Below, in pieces: positions 1-10,804 of a stretch of 64,000 nucleotides of DNA. The stretch comes from Vesta saturnalis (Eukaryota; Arthropoda; Insecta; Coleoptera; Lampyridae). The number at the start of each line of letters is the position of its first letter. Within the stretch, counting starts at the first letter, position 1. A program made the translations under genes and the position numbers. The notes beneath the pieces are model-generated. The model was not told the DNA's origin. It did no database searches and saw only the letters and a program-made list of their open reading frames with translations. The stretch spans positions 3,515,001 to 3,579,000 of the forward strand of contig JARFJB010000379.1 of NCBI GenBank assembly GCA_036346205.1, in the 5' to 3' direction.

Positions 1-48
1 GTGTGCGAGTGCGCGTTTGTGCGTGTGTGCTTGCGTGCGTGTGCGCGA
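1..48. repeat. GTGCG/GTGT-rich simple repeat
   Basis: The window opens inside an imperfect purine-pyrimidine alternating tract of GTGCG, GTGT and GCGC units. It is low complexity and its left end lies outside the window. Confidence 0.85.
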
Positions 49-1088
49 ATTATCTTTTTTTAACAAAAGACATTAAGAAATATATGTGTAGGATGTTAAT
101 AATTGAAAAACTATTGGGATCCAATTGAACGGCCATTATAACTAATGAATAATTATTATTATCATTGTGCGGACAACGCTTTGGCGTTCTAGCTTTTGCT
201 GTATTTCTGTGAATCCGCCAAATAAATGTTCTCTGATATTTGCGCTATTTCAATTCTACGAATGATATGAAAGTTTTTAGCTGATATTTTATAAATTTGA
301 TGTATATTTAAGCTTGGTAATATTTTCGATTTCTGTTGCCAAATTCAAATTTGTTAGTTCGTTACAACGCTATAACAGCAAAACGGTAAATCTATTTGCA
401 AAAATAAATTCTTTATTGATTTATTTATATTTGTCAGTTAAAGAACATGATCTTGATTTAAGACTGGTCCTTAATAGGGTTCGTACGTACACTTTAATAA
501 TAATAAATATATGGTACTTTACCTTGGGCTCCACTGTCAGATAAACTGTTAGAAATATCAGATGAATTTTACATACAATTCAATTTACATGTAAATTGAC
601 TAGTATGCAATCTTACTGTTTCATTTGATAATGTTCTGTCAATCCTAAGCCAATATCAAGAGAGTTGGCCATTCAACAAAACATGATTCCTCTAGAAATT
701 TGCCCATTTTTAAATTTTCCCATTTTATTCATGTTGCAGATGGTGTAGTATTTAAATGTGAAAGTATTGTATTTACATTGTCGTTAAGAAAAGAATTGTT
801 ATTAATAATCCATGAAGAGCATTTTAGTATTGATCGTTGCATTAGGAATTATTGCGCTCAAAAGATACTGGTACAGCTTGTTACTGTAGACACATCCAAA
901 ATTCAAATTGTGATGTAAACACATTTTGTCTATGTAAATGGACATCTCACGATTTTCAAATAGGGGTTAAGCATTTGTCAAACTGGCAAATTTGATAGGT
1001 TAAAGACTCTTCTGTGGTGGACGTTGGTATAATAGGCTTTTACAGCTGTGAAGTATATTTTGGATGTTTCTTGCGCGATGAACTAGAC
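49..1088. other. AT-rich stretch without recognisable gene
   Basis: Only short open frames of up to about 75 codons are present. None has a recognisable motif or convincing splice context. I see nothing to annotate here. Confidence 0.6.
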
Positions 1089-1335
1089 AGTGCGCGCGAG
1101 TGCGTGTGTGATGCGTGCATGCGTGAGTGTGTGCGTGTGATGCGTGCGTGCGTGGGTGCCTGTGTGTGTGCGTATGTGCGTTTGAGCGAGTGTGAGTGTG
1201 TGCGTGTGTGTTGTGCATTTTGCGTGTGTGTTTGCGTGTGCGCTTGAGCGCGGTGGCGTGCGTGATGCGTGCGTGCGTGCCTTCGTGGCTGCGTGTGTCT
1301 GTCTGTGTGCATCTCTGTATGCGTGTGCGTTTGTT
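1089..1335. repeat. Long GTGCG/TGTG simple repeat
   Basis: About 245 bp of alternating purine-pyrimidine sequence built from GTGCGTGC, TGTG and GAGTG units. Reading frames across it (Cys/Val-rich on +, His/Thr/Arg-rich on -) are artefacts of the repeat. It abuts a unique-looking segment at 1325-1520 that recurs at about 21390-21580, also next to a short TGTG tract. Confidence 0.85.
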
Positions 1336-1520
1336 AGTATTCATGATAACTCCAGAACGAATATACCTACGTACTTAAAATTTTGTATTTAAGTTTCTTT
1401 TCATTTGACTTAGACCTAAGTAGAATTTGGGAGAAATCGAGCAACGGAGAGGGGGGGGGTTTATTAGGGGAAGTTTTTGGTTTATATCAAATATTTCTAA
1501 AACAGCGGCATATTTTAAAG
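1325..1520 (+). repeat. Interspersed repeat, copy 1 (linked to microsatellite)
   Basis: This roughly 195-bp segment shares many blocks in the same order with 21390-21580: a CATGATAACTCCAGAAC-like block, an ATTTGGGA/ATTTTGGGA block, a GAG-poly(G)-TTTATT block, and TTTTTG..TTTATATCAAATAT followed by AAACAGC. Both copies lie immediately downstream of TG-rich repeat. This suggests a short mobile repeat carrying the microsatellite at its end. Confidence 0.6.
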
Positions 1521-1814
1521 TAATAAAATTACCTAGATATAGCCCTTAAACATATCGATTAATTATGTTATATGCAATTTTTTGATATGAAGAAGAATTT
1601 AACTGTTGGTTAAAATTTTTTCATTACCTGAATAGCGATTAATTTTATAAGAAAAATTGTAGACGTATTTTTTAAAGAAAATTTAATTTTACATAAATTT
1701 TCTTTATAAAGTTTTTTAATGTAAAGCGAAATGAATGTAAAAATTAAATAAATATGATTGAAAATGTTGAAGATGTATTATCGATATTTTTATAGAAGCG
1801 GACAGTTTTGGTAT
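1521..1814. other. AT-rich spacer
   Basis: Nothing recognisable lies between the microsatellite-linked repeat and the first Crypton copy. Confidence 0.5.
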
Positions 1815-3018
1815 TTTTTTTCAGACGTCAATAAAAGATGACATTTTAAACTTCACATGACAACGTTAAAGTTTAACATTTTTACCGGCGGCTGCAAAAT
1901 CTTGTGCATCCTCGCAGCGCATGCAAAAGTAATCTAAGTTAATAGCCCAAACACCCAATTTGGAAAACAACGAAAACAAATTTATTGTTTAGAGTTATTA
2001 AGATTAAAAGTACAATGATTAAACTAACATTTTCTCCAAAATAAAATCCTCGCAGCGTTCTAAGGAAATGGTCTTTAATACTTTAAGTACAGAACTCATA
2101 GCGTTTGCACTAGGTGCAAAAGTTTTCGAGGCTGTGTCTTTTTTGTTGCTAGAGAGTCTTCAACATAACGCTCAGCTACAGTGCTGGATTTCCAGCCACC
2201 ATGGCACTTCAAGCAGGTTAAATCTGCGCCGCCGTCCACCAGCAGTGTAGCTGAGGTTCTTTTAGACAATGCCCTGTGTATTCTGTATAGTTCGCTGATT
2301 TTAAGAAAAAAGCTACCTCCTAGGAACACTGCTTATTTTATGGATTCCCATCTCCGCTCTTGAGCATTTTCCATTTCCATGTTTAAAAAAAAAAATCGGC
2401 GATCATTCATATCTCGTGGGCGGAAAGCAACATATTTATTATATAAATTTAGGAAAGATTCCCCTACAACTGTAAATGATTAATTTTTTTGTTGTGCTAT
2501 CTGGCATTTTAATATGTAGCAGAGTTTTCAGGTTCTCAATTTCGTCTACCTTCATCTTTACCAATTCATCGCAACGACATGCCCTGAGATACCAATAATC
2601 AAAACCATCTAAAAAAATACAAAATATAAAGACTTGTTTTAATTCTATTTCTAAAACTTACCTTCACTGCCAAGTATTTTTAGTCCGACGCTTCCGATAA
2701 AAATTTGTTAAACTGGTCTTTTGTAAATACTTTGGCCTGCTTTGGGGTGTATCCTTCATTCTGCTTCTTTAGATATGCACGAAGTTTCAAGTATTTGCTT
2801 ATATCCACGCCATGTCGAATGCTCAGTAACGATTTTATCATCGAATATTGGGACCACATTATCAAGTTTTTCATTTTCATTTTTATTGCTAATTCGGCAA
2901 AATAAGCTAACATTACGGTTTCAGAGTAGCTTTTAATATTTTTTTCATCGCACCATTTAACAATTGCTGAAAAGCGCATTCATACATTTTGCTCGATCTT
3001 GTAGGGATCATTTATTGT
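1815..3018 (-). mobile_element. Crypton-like DNA transposon, copy 1 (5' part lost to an insertion)
   Basis: This region is collinear and highly similar to 5975-7170. It begins at TTTTTTTTCAGACGTCAATAAAAGATG, the same edge as the second copy. On the minus strand it encodes degraded pieces of a tyrosine recombinase. Similarity to copy 2 stops near 3018, just after ATCATTTATTG, where an IS630-like relic begins, so the N-terminal exon and the other edge are missing. The decayed frames show it is inactive. Confidence 0.8.
2075..2985 (-). pseudogene. Crypton tyrosine recombinase, degraded copy 1
   Basis: Two minus-strand segments are visible. The upstream one (2979-2680) encodes the N-terminal core-binding half, with the stretch KWCDEKNIKSYSE, then MWSQYSMIKSLLSIRHGVDI and FTKDQFNKFLSEASD. 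The downstream one (2329-2096) encodes the C-terminal catalytic half, with RTSATLLVDGGADLT, then HGGWKSSTVAERY, which ends in the candidate catalytic tyrosine. These match the insect Crypton/KCTD1-type recombinase family, in which a conserved R...HGGW...Y pattern forms the active site that cuts and rejoins DNA through a phosphotyrosine. The middle is interrupted by stops and frameshifts, and the segment usually reading ELYTGHCFR is degraded. This is a relic rather than a working gene. Confidence 0.8.
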
Positions 3019-3700
3019 CGAATGACACTTTGTAGATGGATCCTTCGGCAACAAGATGACAACCGAGAATTGAGAGAACACATTTTATGGGCGGACGAAG
3101 CAACATGCACACGAAACGGGACGTTTAATATTCATAACAAACAAACATCACCGGGCGGACGAAAACCCTAATCGTATTTTTGAAACTAGTCACCAAATTA
3201 GATTTAATATTAATGTATGGACTGCAGTTGTTGGAATGAGACTTATCTTATAGGACTGCACATTTTGCCGGATCGTTTAAACGCACAAAACTTTGTAGAC
3301 TTTTTGATCAATTCTTTGCAAGAATTGTAAGATGTGCCATTAGCTGTGAGAAGAGACACGTGGTTTCAATTAGATGGCGCCCTGCTCATTGGACAGTTGG
3401 ATTGGTGGTGGTGATCCAGTTTGGTGGCCCGCACGGAGTTCAGATTTAAATTGTTTAGATTTTTTCTTTTGAAGGACTTTGAAACAGCTTGTTGAAATTG
3501 ACTTACGAGAACAACTTATCCAACGTTTCGTATTGCCGCTGAAGAGATCACAAGTCGAAATATGTTACAAAAGTTGACAACTAACATTGTTTAAAGATGC
3601 GTGCAATGTTTAGAAGCAGCTGGTGCTCATTTTAAAAAGCGTTTGTAGCAATACATAATTAAAATAAACAATTTTTTTAATCTTAAATTATTTCAATAAA
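3019..3700 (+). pseudogene. IS630/Tc1-mariner-type transposase relic inserted in Crypton copy 1
   Basis: Plus-strand translation in shifting frames recovers the order typical of insect IS630/Tc1-mariner DDE transposases. It shows ILWADEATCTRNGTFN (first Asp region), then an NINVWTAVVG block, a QLDGAP-like block, VWWPARSSDLNCLDFF (normally WPARSPDLxPLDFFLWG, second Asp) and a C-terminal ELIQR-IVAAAEEITSRNML-like helix. Several stops and frameshifts interrupt it. It begins exactly where similarity between the two Crypton copies ends, so it probably inserted into copy 1. The family assignment rests on motif order only. Confidence 0.7.
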
Positions 3701-4719
3701 TGATATCTGTTCAAATGAAACATACTTGGTTGAATTTTAGAAATGAGCATGGCTACAATGAGCATTTACGCAACTAAACTAAACCCTTGATACCTTTAAT
3801 TAGTGCTTAGTACTTAGGACTTTTCAGTAATAAGTGTTGAACTTTGCAACAGAGGTATGCTAAGACCACGTTGCCAAGTTTTTTAAACTTTAACACTTAA
3901 TATCTCAAGAACTAAGTCCAGGAGAGCATTTCGTCGTTCTTAATTTTAGCCGTAGACTTCACTGAAGTATCACGCTACGTACTTATTATGCATCATTAAC
4001 AAAACACTCTGTACAAAAGCGAACATTACAAAACTATATCAAACTTTGAACATAGGTCCTTTTCGGTGTACACGTACAGAAAAGGTAATAATATATATCC
4101 GAGTGTTTTACGTTCCGTTATATCCTTATAGGCATTGTTAACTATACCTACCAATTTTATATTTACATACGTTAGGGAATTTTCAAGGAAAAATTCAATA
4201 TTATGAGAGCTTGGTTTCTCCGTCCCTGTCAGTACTGCGTTAACGGCTGAACATATCAAGATATGCTTAATACCTCATGCTTACTACACATTAAGATAAA
4301 AAGACTAATATAAAATATTACAATATCTTTACCTACTTAGTCTAAAAACCAAAGTAAACATCCAATTCTGCCAGGAAACCTGAAAACAGTTCCATAGTGC
4401 ACTATGTAAGAGTATTTTGTAAAAACAACAGAGTAAAAAATTTAAACATAGGGCTGTATGCACTTTTAGCGCGAATTTCTAAGTTCACTTCTCTACTATG
4501 TCGTGTCTAAAACATTGTTTTTACAAAAAAAAGAGCAAACAATTTAAGCCTAAAGGCCGTGTGTGTGCACAACGTCGAAAGAACAGTGTGCCTAATGTAC
4601 ACAATATAACTTGACCTTTACACCATTTATTGACGTCTGGTTTTCAAGGTATGATACAAAATTAGGAGAGTGGGAAAGATACGCTGTTAGAGACACGGCA
4701 TAATAGAATCCCTAGATCA
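3701..4719. other. No recognisable gene
   Basis: A 77-codon minus frame at 4259-4026 has no motif I recognise. The rest is AT-rich spacer. Confidence 0.5.
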
Positions 4720-5560
4720 CCAACACCTAATACTGTAATCCATGGTTGTTGGTCAACATTGGAGCCTACTATTGTTCAAAATCTACATTTATAAACCAAT
4801 TATTTATTATCCTAAGGAGTGTTTGTTCGTATTTGGGCCTAACATCTGCAGTTACACACTAATTTCGTTGGAATCCCTCCATGACTAAAATGTAAGTCTT
4901 ATGTCACATGAGTATTAAATGAAAATGTAAATTTTCACGATTATTCACATAATTAATATACTTATATTTGAGTTTGAATATTATTATTATTATATAATAA
5001 TAGGATTATTATAATATTATTATTTTATTATTGTATTACCATTTATTGAGGACGGTAACTGTAATTGTTATCGAAACGTTTAAATTTATATAAAATATAA
5101 ATACAACAAAACACGATTTAGTAACCCAAAAGATAAGTATTTTAATCACATGAGTTTTGGTTAGCATTTGAGCTGAATATTGTCCAATATCTATATCTGT
5201 ACATCAACTTCGTTGGGGTCGCGTCAAAATTGATTAAATTGTCTTGATGACCAAGAGTTAAATTTTGTGGCCCATGAGTATCGGTCAGCAGTGGGTTTAA
5301 TTTTGCCCACAATCTATGTTCATATATCAGTTGCATCGTGGACGTGGGAAAGTAGATTCTCTCGATGACTAAGAGATCAATTTTGCGAAATATATGTTTG
5401 TCAGCATTTTGCCTAAAATTTATGTCGATTCACCAATTTTATTAGGGTCGCGGCAAAATAAGCTGCCTTAACGACAAAGAACTAAATTCTGCTCCCCATG
5501 AGAGTTGATCAGCAATGGAGTCGAATGTTGTTTAAAATCTCAGGACGAATAAGATATGAT
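4720..5560 (+). repeat. Degenerate tandem repeat (unit about 105-120 bp)
   Basis: Recurring landmarks are GACYAAGAG..AATTTTG (about 5249, 5367 and 5473), CCCATGAG, GTCAGCA(G/T)T, and CAATCTATGTTCAT followed by a TCGTGG/TCGCGG block. Weaker matching blocks extend back to about 4720 and are separated by AT-rich sequence containing a TTATTA palindrome near 4980-5035. Copies differ widely, so this is an old satellite-like array. Confidence 0.55.
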
Positions 5561-5965
5561 TTAAAGAGGATGTCGCCACAGAGAAAGAGAAAATAGAATA
5601 TAAAGAGGTTGTATAACAGTAAGTTATAGTTTGATTCAAATAAAGCTGGGTGAGTCATTTTTAAAATTACACGAACTAAAATTTAGGTGACGTAAGTCTT
5701 CATTAAATCAGTAAAGTATTTTGTAGTTAATATTTTTATCGGCAGATGCCTCCACATAAATTTCCATAAAATGTCAAGGAAAGTTTAAAATTATTGAATG
5801 TTTGTTATATTTTAAACTAGAAAAATTATCTATCATATCTACTTATTTTATTGATAGAGTAAAAAATATTTTGCTGCGACAGTGAATTGTTGTAATTTAG
5901 GACATGGTTTGATTATAATTACATACCATCATAATATATAACCTATATATTTGTAAGTAAACAAA
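5561..5965. other. AT-rich spacer
   Basis: No gene or repeat boundary is recognised before the second Crypton copy. Confidence 0.5.
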
Positions 5966-7490
5966 TACTTTTTCTTCAGACGTCAATAAAAGATGACATT
6001 TTAAACTTCACCTGACAACGTTAAAGTTTGACATTTTCACCGGCGGCTGCAAAAGTCTTTTGCATCCCCCCGTAGCGGATGCAAAAGTAATGCAACTTAA
6101 TAACTCAAACACCCAATTTGGAAAACAACGAAAATTTATTGTTTAGAGTTATAAAGATTAAAAGTACAATGATTAAAACTAACATTTTCTCCAACATAAA
6201 ATCCGCCAGAGGTAACAGTGTAGGTCTCGCTGCGTTCTAAGGATGGGCTTTAATTCTTCCTCTTCTACATGAACTTCTGTACTCGTAGCGCTTGCACTAG
6301 GTGCAAAAATTTTCAAGGCTGCCTTTTTTGTTGTTGCTAGAGTCTTCAATGTAACGCTCAGCTACAGTGCTGGATTTCCAGCCACCATGGCGCTTCAAGC
6401 AGATTAAATTTGCGCCGCCGTCCACCAACAGTGTAGCTGAGGTTCTTCTTAGGCAATGCCCTGTGTATTCTGTATAGTTCGCTAATTTTAAGAAAAAGCT
6501 ATCTCCCTAGGAACACTAGTTATTTTATGGATTCCCATCACCGCTCTTGAGCATTTTCCATTTCCATATTTAAAAAAAATCGGCGATCATTCATATCTCG
6601 TGGGTGCAAAGCAACATATTTGTTATATAAATTTAGGAAAGATTCCCTACAACTGTAAATGATTAAATTTTTTTGTTTTGCTATCTGGAATTTTAATATG
6701 TAGCAGAGTTTTCAGGTTCTCAATTTCGTCTACCTTCATCTTCACCAATCGCAACAACATGCCCCTTATATACAAATAATCAAAACTATCTAAAAAATAC
6801 AAAATATAAAGACTTGTTTTCATTCTAGTTCTAAAACTTACCTTCATTGCCAAGTATTTTCGTCCGACGCTTCTGATAAAACTTTGTTAAATTGGTCTTT
6901 TGTAAATACTTTGGCGTGCTTTGGGGTGTATGCTTCATTCTGTTTCTTTAGATATGCACGAAGTTTCAAGTATTTGCTTATATCTACGCCATGTCGAATG
7001 TTCAATAATGATTTTATCATCGAATATTGCGACCACATTGTCGATCTTTTCTTTTCATTTTTGTTGCTAATTCGGCAAAATAAGCTAACATTACGGTTTC
7101 AGAGTAGCTTTTAATATTTTTTCATCGCACCATTTGCTGAAAAGCGCGTTCATAGATTTTGCTCGATCTTGTAGGTAATAGATCATTTATTGCTGTATTA
7201 GCCGCTTCAGTAATTTCTGACGGCTCGTAGTTCTCCAAATCCATCATACTCCTAACAATGTAATATTTTAATTTTCACAAATAGGAACAAAAGTTTAATA
7301 AAATACTTACAATAACACGAGAATCTTCACAATTTTCAACTTGTTTAATGCATTGTTTTCAACGAAACCTAGCAACGTCTACTGCTGTTTGCCAGAGCAC
7401 GCTAAGTAAATCTAAGTATTCCTCATTTTCAAAACCTAATTACTTTTCCTTATTTCACATTTAAGTGTAAAAACGTCTGAAGAAAAAATA
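5966..7490 (-). mobile_element. Crypton-like DNA transposon, copy 2 (both edges visible)
   Basis: The left edge reads TTTTCTTCAGACGTC and the right edge reads AACGTCTGAAGAAAAAA, giving an inverted terminal match of about 12-14 bp (TTCTTCAGACGT). Between them lies a minus-strand tyrosine recombinase with N-terminal, core and catalytic parts. Alignment with copy 1 is collinear from CAGACGTCAATAAAAGATGACATT to the IS630 insertion point. The coding part is broken, so the copy is inactive. Confidence 0.75.
6290..7248 (-). pseudogene. Crypton tyrosine recombinase, degraded copy 2
   Basis: The minus strand starts with an exon-like segment near 7248, preceded by a TTAG acceptor, that reads MMDLENYEPSEITEAANTAI and then a PTRSSKIYERAF-like block. 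It continues with NIKSYSETVMLAYFAELA, MWSQYSMIKSLLNIRHGVDI and FTKDQFNKVLSEASDE. A further segment (6853-6647) reads KVDEIENLKTLLHIKIPDSK, corresponding to the linker and catalytic-domain start. The region 6500-6340 matches the RTSATLL...HGGWKSSTVAE block of copy 1, but in scrambled frames. The order is that of Crypton/KCTD1-like recombinases. Multiple frameshifts make it a pseudogene. It preserves the N-terminus that copy 1 lost. Confidence 0.8.
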
Positions 7491-9300
7491 GTACATTTTA
7501 TGCGGAGCAAAGTGACTTTTGTGGCTAACCTGTATTTGCCGGACTTACTACGTTCGGACTTACTACAGATTCGCTACAAAAGTGTCACTAACTCCTTATA
7601 AAATAATATACTATTTTCTATAACTGTCAAAAAATGTTTATATTTTTTTACTGTCATTGTGCGAAATGTCAGTTTTTTTAATTGCAAACTATTTTTTCAC
7701 GTTTTCCATCGCAATATGCGCAAAATATTTTGCACACTAGGGCGCAAAATAAAGCGCAAGAATCATTAGCTTGAACTAAAAAATACTCAAATGATACTTT
7801 TAATTTAACAAAAACTAACAAATACTAAGTAGGATGATATAGTTTATTTTACCAATACTACTACTAATATTCCAAACTGTAATACAAATATGTAACTATT
7901 CTCTTTATTTAAAATATTGATATTAATAAAACTAGCATTGTTAAACATGATGTCTCCATAGATACGATTTATGTTGCAACATGGCACGTGTCTAACCGCC
8001 ACACGGCACAAAACAGGAGAAATGAGTGAGCTCGGGTAAAACTGAATCAAACAGTCCGAAAACCGCAGAGCACTTGGATTGCATGGTTTTTTTGGAGGTA
8101 TCGATAATATAGTTGGAGTGAGAATTTGGTTAGAGAAAAAAGAACCGAAATAGGCGCCACAAGCTTTAAAGAAAGAAAGAACAGAAAATGGGTTCTTATT
8201 CGTTGAGAGAGGGAGCGCCTGTAAAGCTTGAAACAAAAAGTAAGTAATAGGAATAATAAAGTAAATTTATTTCCTTTTTGGAATTCCCAACCAAGGGGGC
8301 AATAAGCCAAATATTGTACAGCTATATAAACATGAATAATAAACGAAATAAATTATATACAGTATGTACGTTATTCCCACAATTCACACCAAAATAAAAT
8401 AAAATATATATTAAAATAAGTTTACGAGGGCAAATCGTGAGCTTGCATTTACGCTCACGGTAATTTATAGTTTAGAATACCAAAATAAACAATACCCCTT
8501 CCGACCGACGTTAGATCTTACGCAGCTTAGGCTGAAAAGGCCAATTTAATAAACTTATTAAATCAGTTACTTATAAGAAAGAAATAATTAAATGATTCAA
8601 CTTGCCTTTCGTTTAACAGAACTGAATACAAACCCTTTTTTGATTATGTTACATAAATACAATTGGAAAAGCTTGTTCAGTCCCAATTTTATTTCAAGAA
8701 ACAAAGAAAAATAGTAATTAAGCAATTTAAAATTAGAAGCTTAAAGAAAAGAATATTCTATATATGTGCTACCAAGTAATTTAAACTAGCACCAAATCTC
8801 GCGCCAACAGTTAACAGATTCAGTATTACATCTGGTATACATAAAACGTTACATCTGGTATACATAACAGTTGCAGCAGTGCTACTGAGCACGACCACAG
8901 AAGCAGTAGTACAAAAGTAATTATTCAAAATAGAGGTTATACATTCATGGGTGTGGCCTATAAATCCAACTTTAATAAAAGTTATTCAAAATTTTGACCG
9001 TTGATGCACGCGTGAAATAGGTATTTGGTTCGGGTTGGTGTTTAAATTAAATAAATGTAGTGGACTGTATATAAAAGATCTATTCACCAACACTTCTGCA
9101 TAACAAGTGGTAAAGTTACAAAAACAACAAAAATATATATATTTGGGTAAGTACCTGGACATTCCTTGTATTGACTTCAAGTACTCCCGTCTTACGGTAA
9201 TCCTTATATTTAACGTTCCTTACTAATTCTAAGTACTGCGTAATATGAACAAACACAAATACATGAAATCAATTTAACCAAACAGTATTAAAGGATGGTT
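7491..9300. other. No recognisable gene; scattered small repeats
   Basis: A minus frame of 130 codons (8236-7844) and an overlapping one of 87 codons (8310-8047) are Leu/Phe-rich and lack domain motifs or splice context, so I do not call genes. A small hairpin-like motif (ACGAGGGCAAATCGTGAGC...GCTCACGG) lies near 8425-8460. A near-perfect 20-bp duplication, (G/A)TTACATCTGGTATACATAA, lies at 8826 and 8850. Confidence 0.5.
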
Positions 9301-9306
9301 AATGAA
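9301..9306. repeat. Left target-site duplication AATGAA
   Basis: The hexamer AATGAA immediately precedes the AG terminus. The identical hexamer follows the CT terminus at 16668-16673. Confidence 0.85.
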
Positions 9307-9400
9307 AGTAGGTAAGTTTGGAGGCTTCTGGAACACACCGCATTTCCAAGGTTACCACTTTATCAATGCTACCACCTGACCAAGGTTGCACAATTGCAGT
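9307..9400 (+). repeat. Left terminal inverted repeat
   Basis: This segment is the inverted counterpart of 16559-16667. It contains several CCAAGGT motifs, and more of them (CCAAGGTT, AAGGTC) continue to about 9560, giving an iteron-like subterminal region. The reading frame at 9318-9569 is a by-product of this repeat region. Confidence 0.85.
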
Positions 9401-9660
9401 GTCTGGCCTACTTTCACAAAGCCCCACAGCCCAAGGTTATACAACAGTGACCTACTTTACCAAGTTCACAAACCATGAAGGCCACTCGTATTCCCTACTT
9501 CCTCGAGGTCCCAAAAGCTTACACAATACTAAGGTCAGTCATCTCATACATTATCAAGGTCATTTGTGATGACCACGCACTGAACGCTACCTGTGTATCC
9601 TATCTATTCACCTTACTTTACGCTTAGCTGATACCTACTCTAGAAACTAATAAAAGAAAA
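9401..9660. other. Subterminal CCAAGGT/AAGGTC motif region
   Basis: Repeated AAGGT-containing motifs are spaced irregularly through this stretch, as in many transposon and viral subterminal regions. No gene is called. Confidence 0.5.
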
Positions 9661-9679
9661 CTATATATTAATATTATTA

Positions 9680-9761
9680 TAAGTTTTGTTATGAACATGA
9701 CGTAGGTTCAAATCCTACTCGAGGTAAACTTTTATTTATGTATTTAATAAAATTAATAATA

Positions 9762-9770
<9 letters not shown>
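9680..9770 (+). repeat. Fragment of the tRNA-bearing repeat
   Basis: ATTATAAGTTTTGTTATGAAC is followed by GTAGGTTCAAATCCTACTCGAGGTAAAC and then TTTTATTTATGTATTTAATAAAATTAATAATAATTT. The order is the same as in the two large copies at 36788-37088 and 45348-45615. Only the T-arm and acceptor end of the tRNA-like sequence remain (9701-9725). Confidence 0.75.

Positions 9771-9822
<52 letters not shown>
9769..9822. repeat. (TA)n microsatellite
   Basis: A pure TA dinucleotide run of about 27 units directly follows the tRNA-related repeat fragment. Confidence 0.95.
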
Positions 9823-9825
<3 letters not shown>

Positions 9826-10159
9826 ATATATTATTTCCTGTATAAACAAGGACATGTACAATTGTATTATTCAGAAATATGATTTTCTCTAGGAATAAAA
9901 CATTTTGATTTAGTACAAGTGAGAAAGGTTCTTTCCACTTCCGTTTCATTACATCTGCGTGGACGTGGTGCAAGTAACTGATCATACGTGCAGTGTGGCG
10001 CCCATCGGAGATGCTTCTGTAGCGGATTGTTAGATGGTTGCCATCGGTTTATTCTAACCCCACACAGGAAGCATTCAACGGTGTCGTCTGCAGATGTGGA
10101 AATAAACCCTGCCGCAGCAAGTGATTAAGGAGATTGAACTCCAGACCATGTTCTATACG

Positions 10160-10804
10160 TTAGTAAGCGTTTATCGAAACAATTGTAATACTGAGGATAA
10201 TAAAAGTTTGGTGGCACGTCGCACATGTTTTATGATAGTAATCGAATGACATAAAATAATCTATTACATACAATATATAGCAAAAAATATTAATAGTCCA
10301 CACAACAGACTTCGTCACACAGGTAACACGAGTCATCGTCATATACATCATATAACGTGGTAGGGGTGCTCTACACGATGAGCACCAGTAGTGATCATGT
10401 GATATGTGGTAAAAAATTGCCCATTTCTCCATATGGGTGTAGTGGTCAACCACGCGGTAATCTCGTGGTTGCACGTGCAGTAGCGTGTATGGCATAAATG
10501 CATACCACCAACCAGATGGTAGCAAATGTACAGCACGATTATGTGAGAGTAATCTTTCAAACTTACTGCCCGAGACGTGATCGTAGATTCGCTTGCCCAA
10601 GGTGTCGAACCATGCCGAATCCACTTTACCTCTTCATATCGATTCCGAAGCACTATTGTTGTAGTAGGTGGTAGTAATTCTTTTCTCAAATTTTACCCAG
10701 TTAGGTACAAGTTTACATGCTTGTCGCGCACCAAGATTAAGTAGTGATAATGGTTGATAGACTTCACGTGTATTCCAATCGTCTTGAACAGGGGTAGCTG
10801 ACAT
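10160..10804 (-). pseudogene. Unidentified minus-strand reading frame of the element, one in-frame stop
   Basis: From an ATG at 10802-10804 a single minus-strand frame stays open to about 10160, apart from one TGA near 10637. The part before the stop includes QPLSLNLGARQACKLVPNW. The part after it includes AWFDTLGKRIYDHV and LLPSGWWYAFMPYTLL. The composition is that of a real soluble protein rich in Trp, Tyr and His. About 195 codons in one frame with a single stop suggest a gene that died recently or an assembly error. I do not recognise the family. A structural protein of a virus-like element is one possibility, but no diagnostic motif supports it. It faces away from the plus-strand frames that begin at 11145. 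Confidence 0.5.

Noticed and set aside
1000..1344. Several overlapping frames rich in His/Thr/Arg or Cys/Val
   Set aside because: Artefacts of the GTGCG/TGTG repeat on both strands.
7844..8310. Two overlapping minus frames of 130 and 87 codons
   Set aside because: Neither has motifs, splice context or a clear advantage over the other. Probably chance.
9764..9985. Minus frame ending in Tyr-Ile repeats
   Set aside because: It runs into the (TA)n microsatellite and has no recognisable domain.
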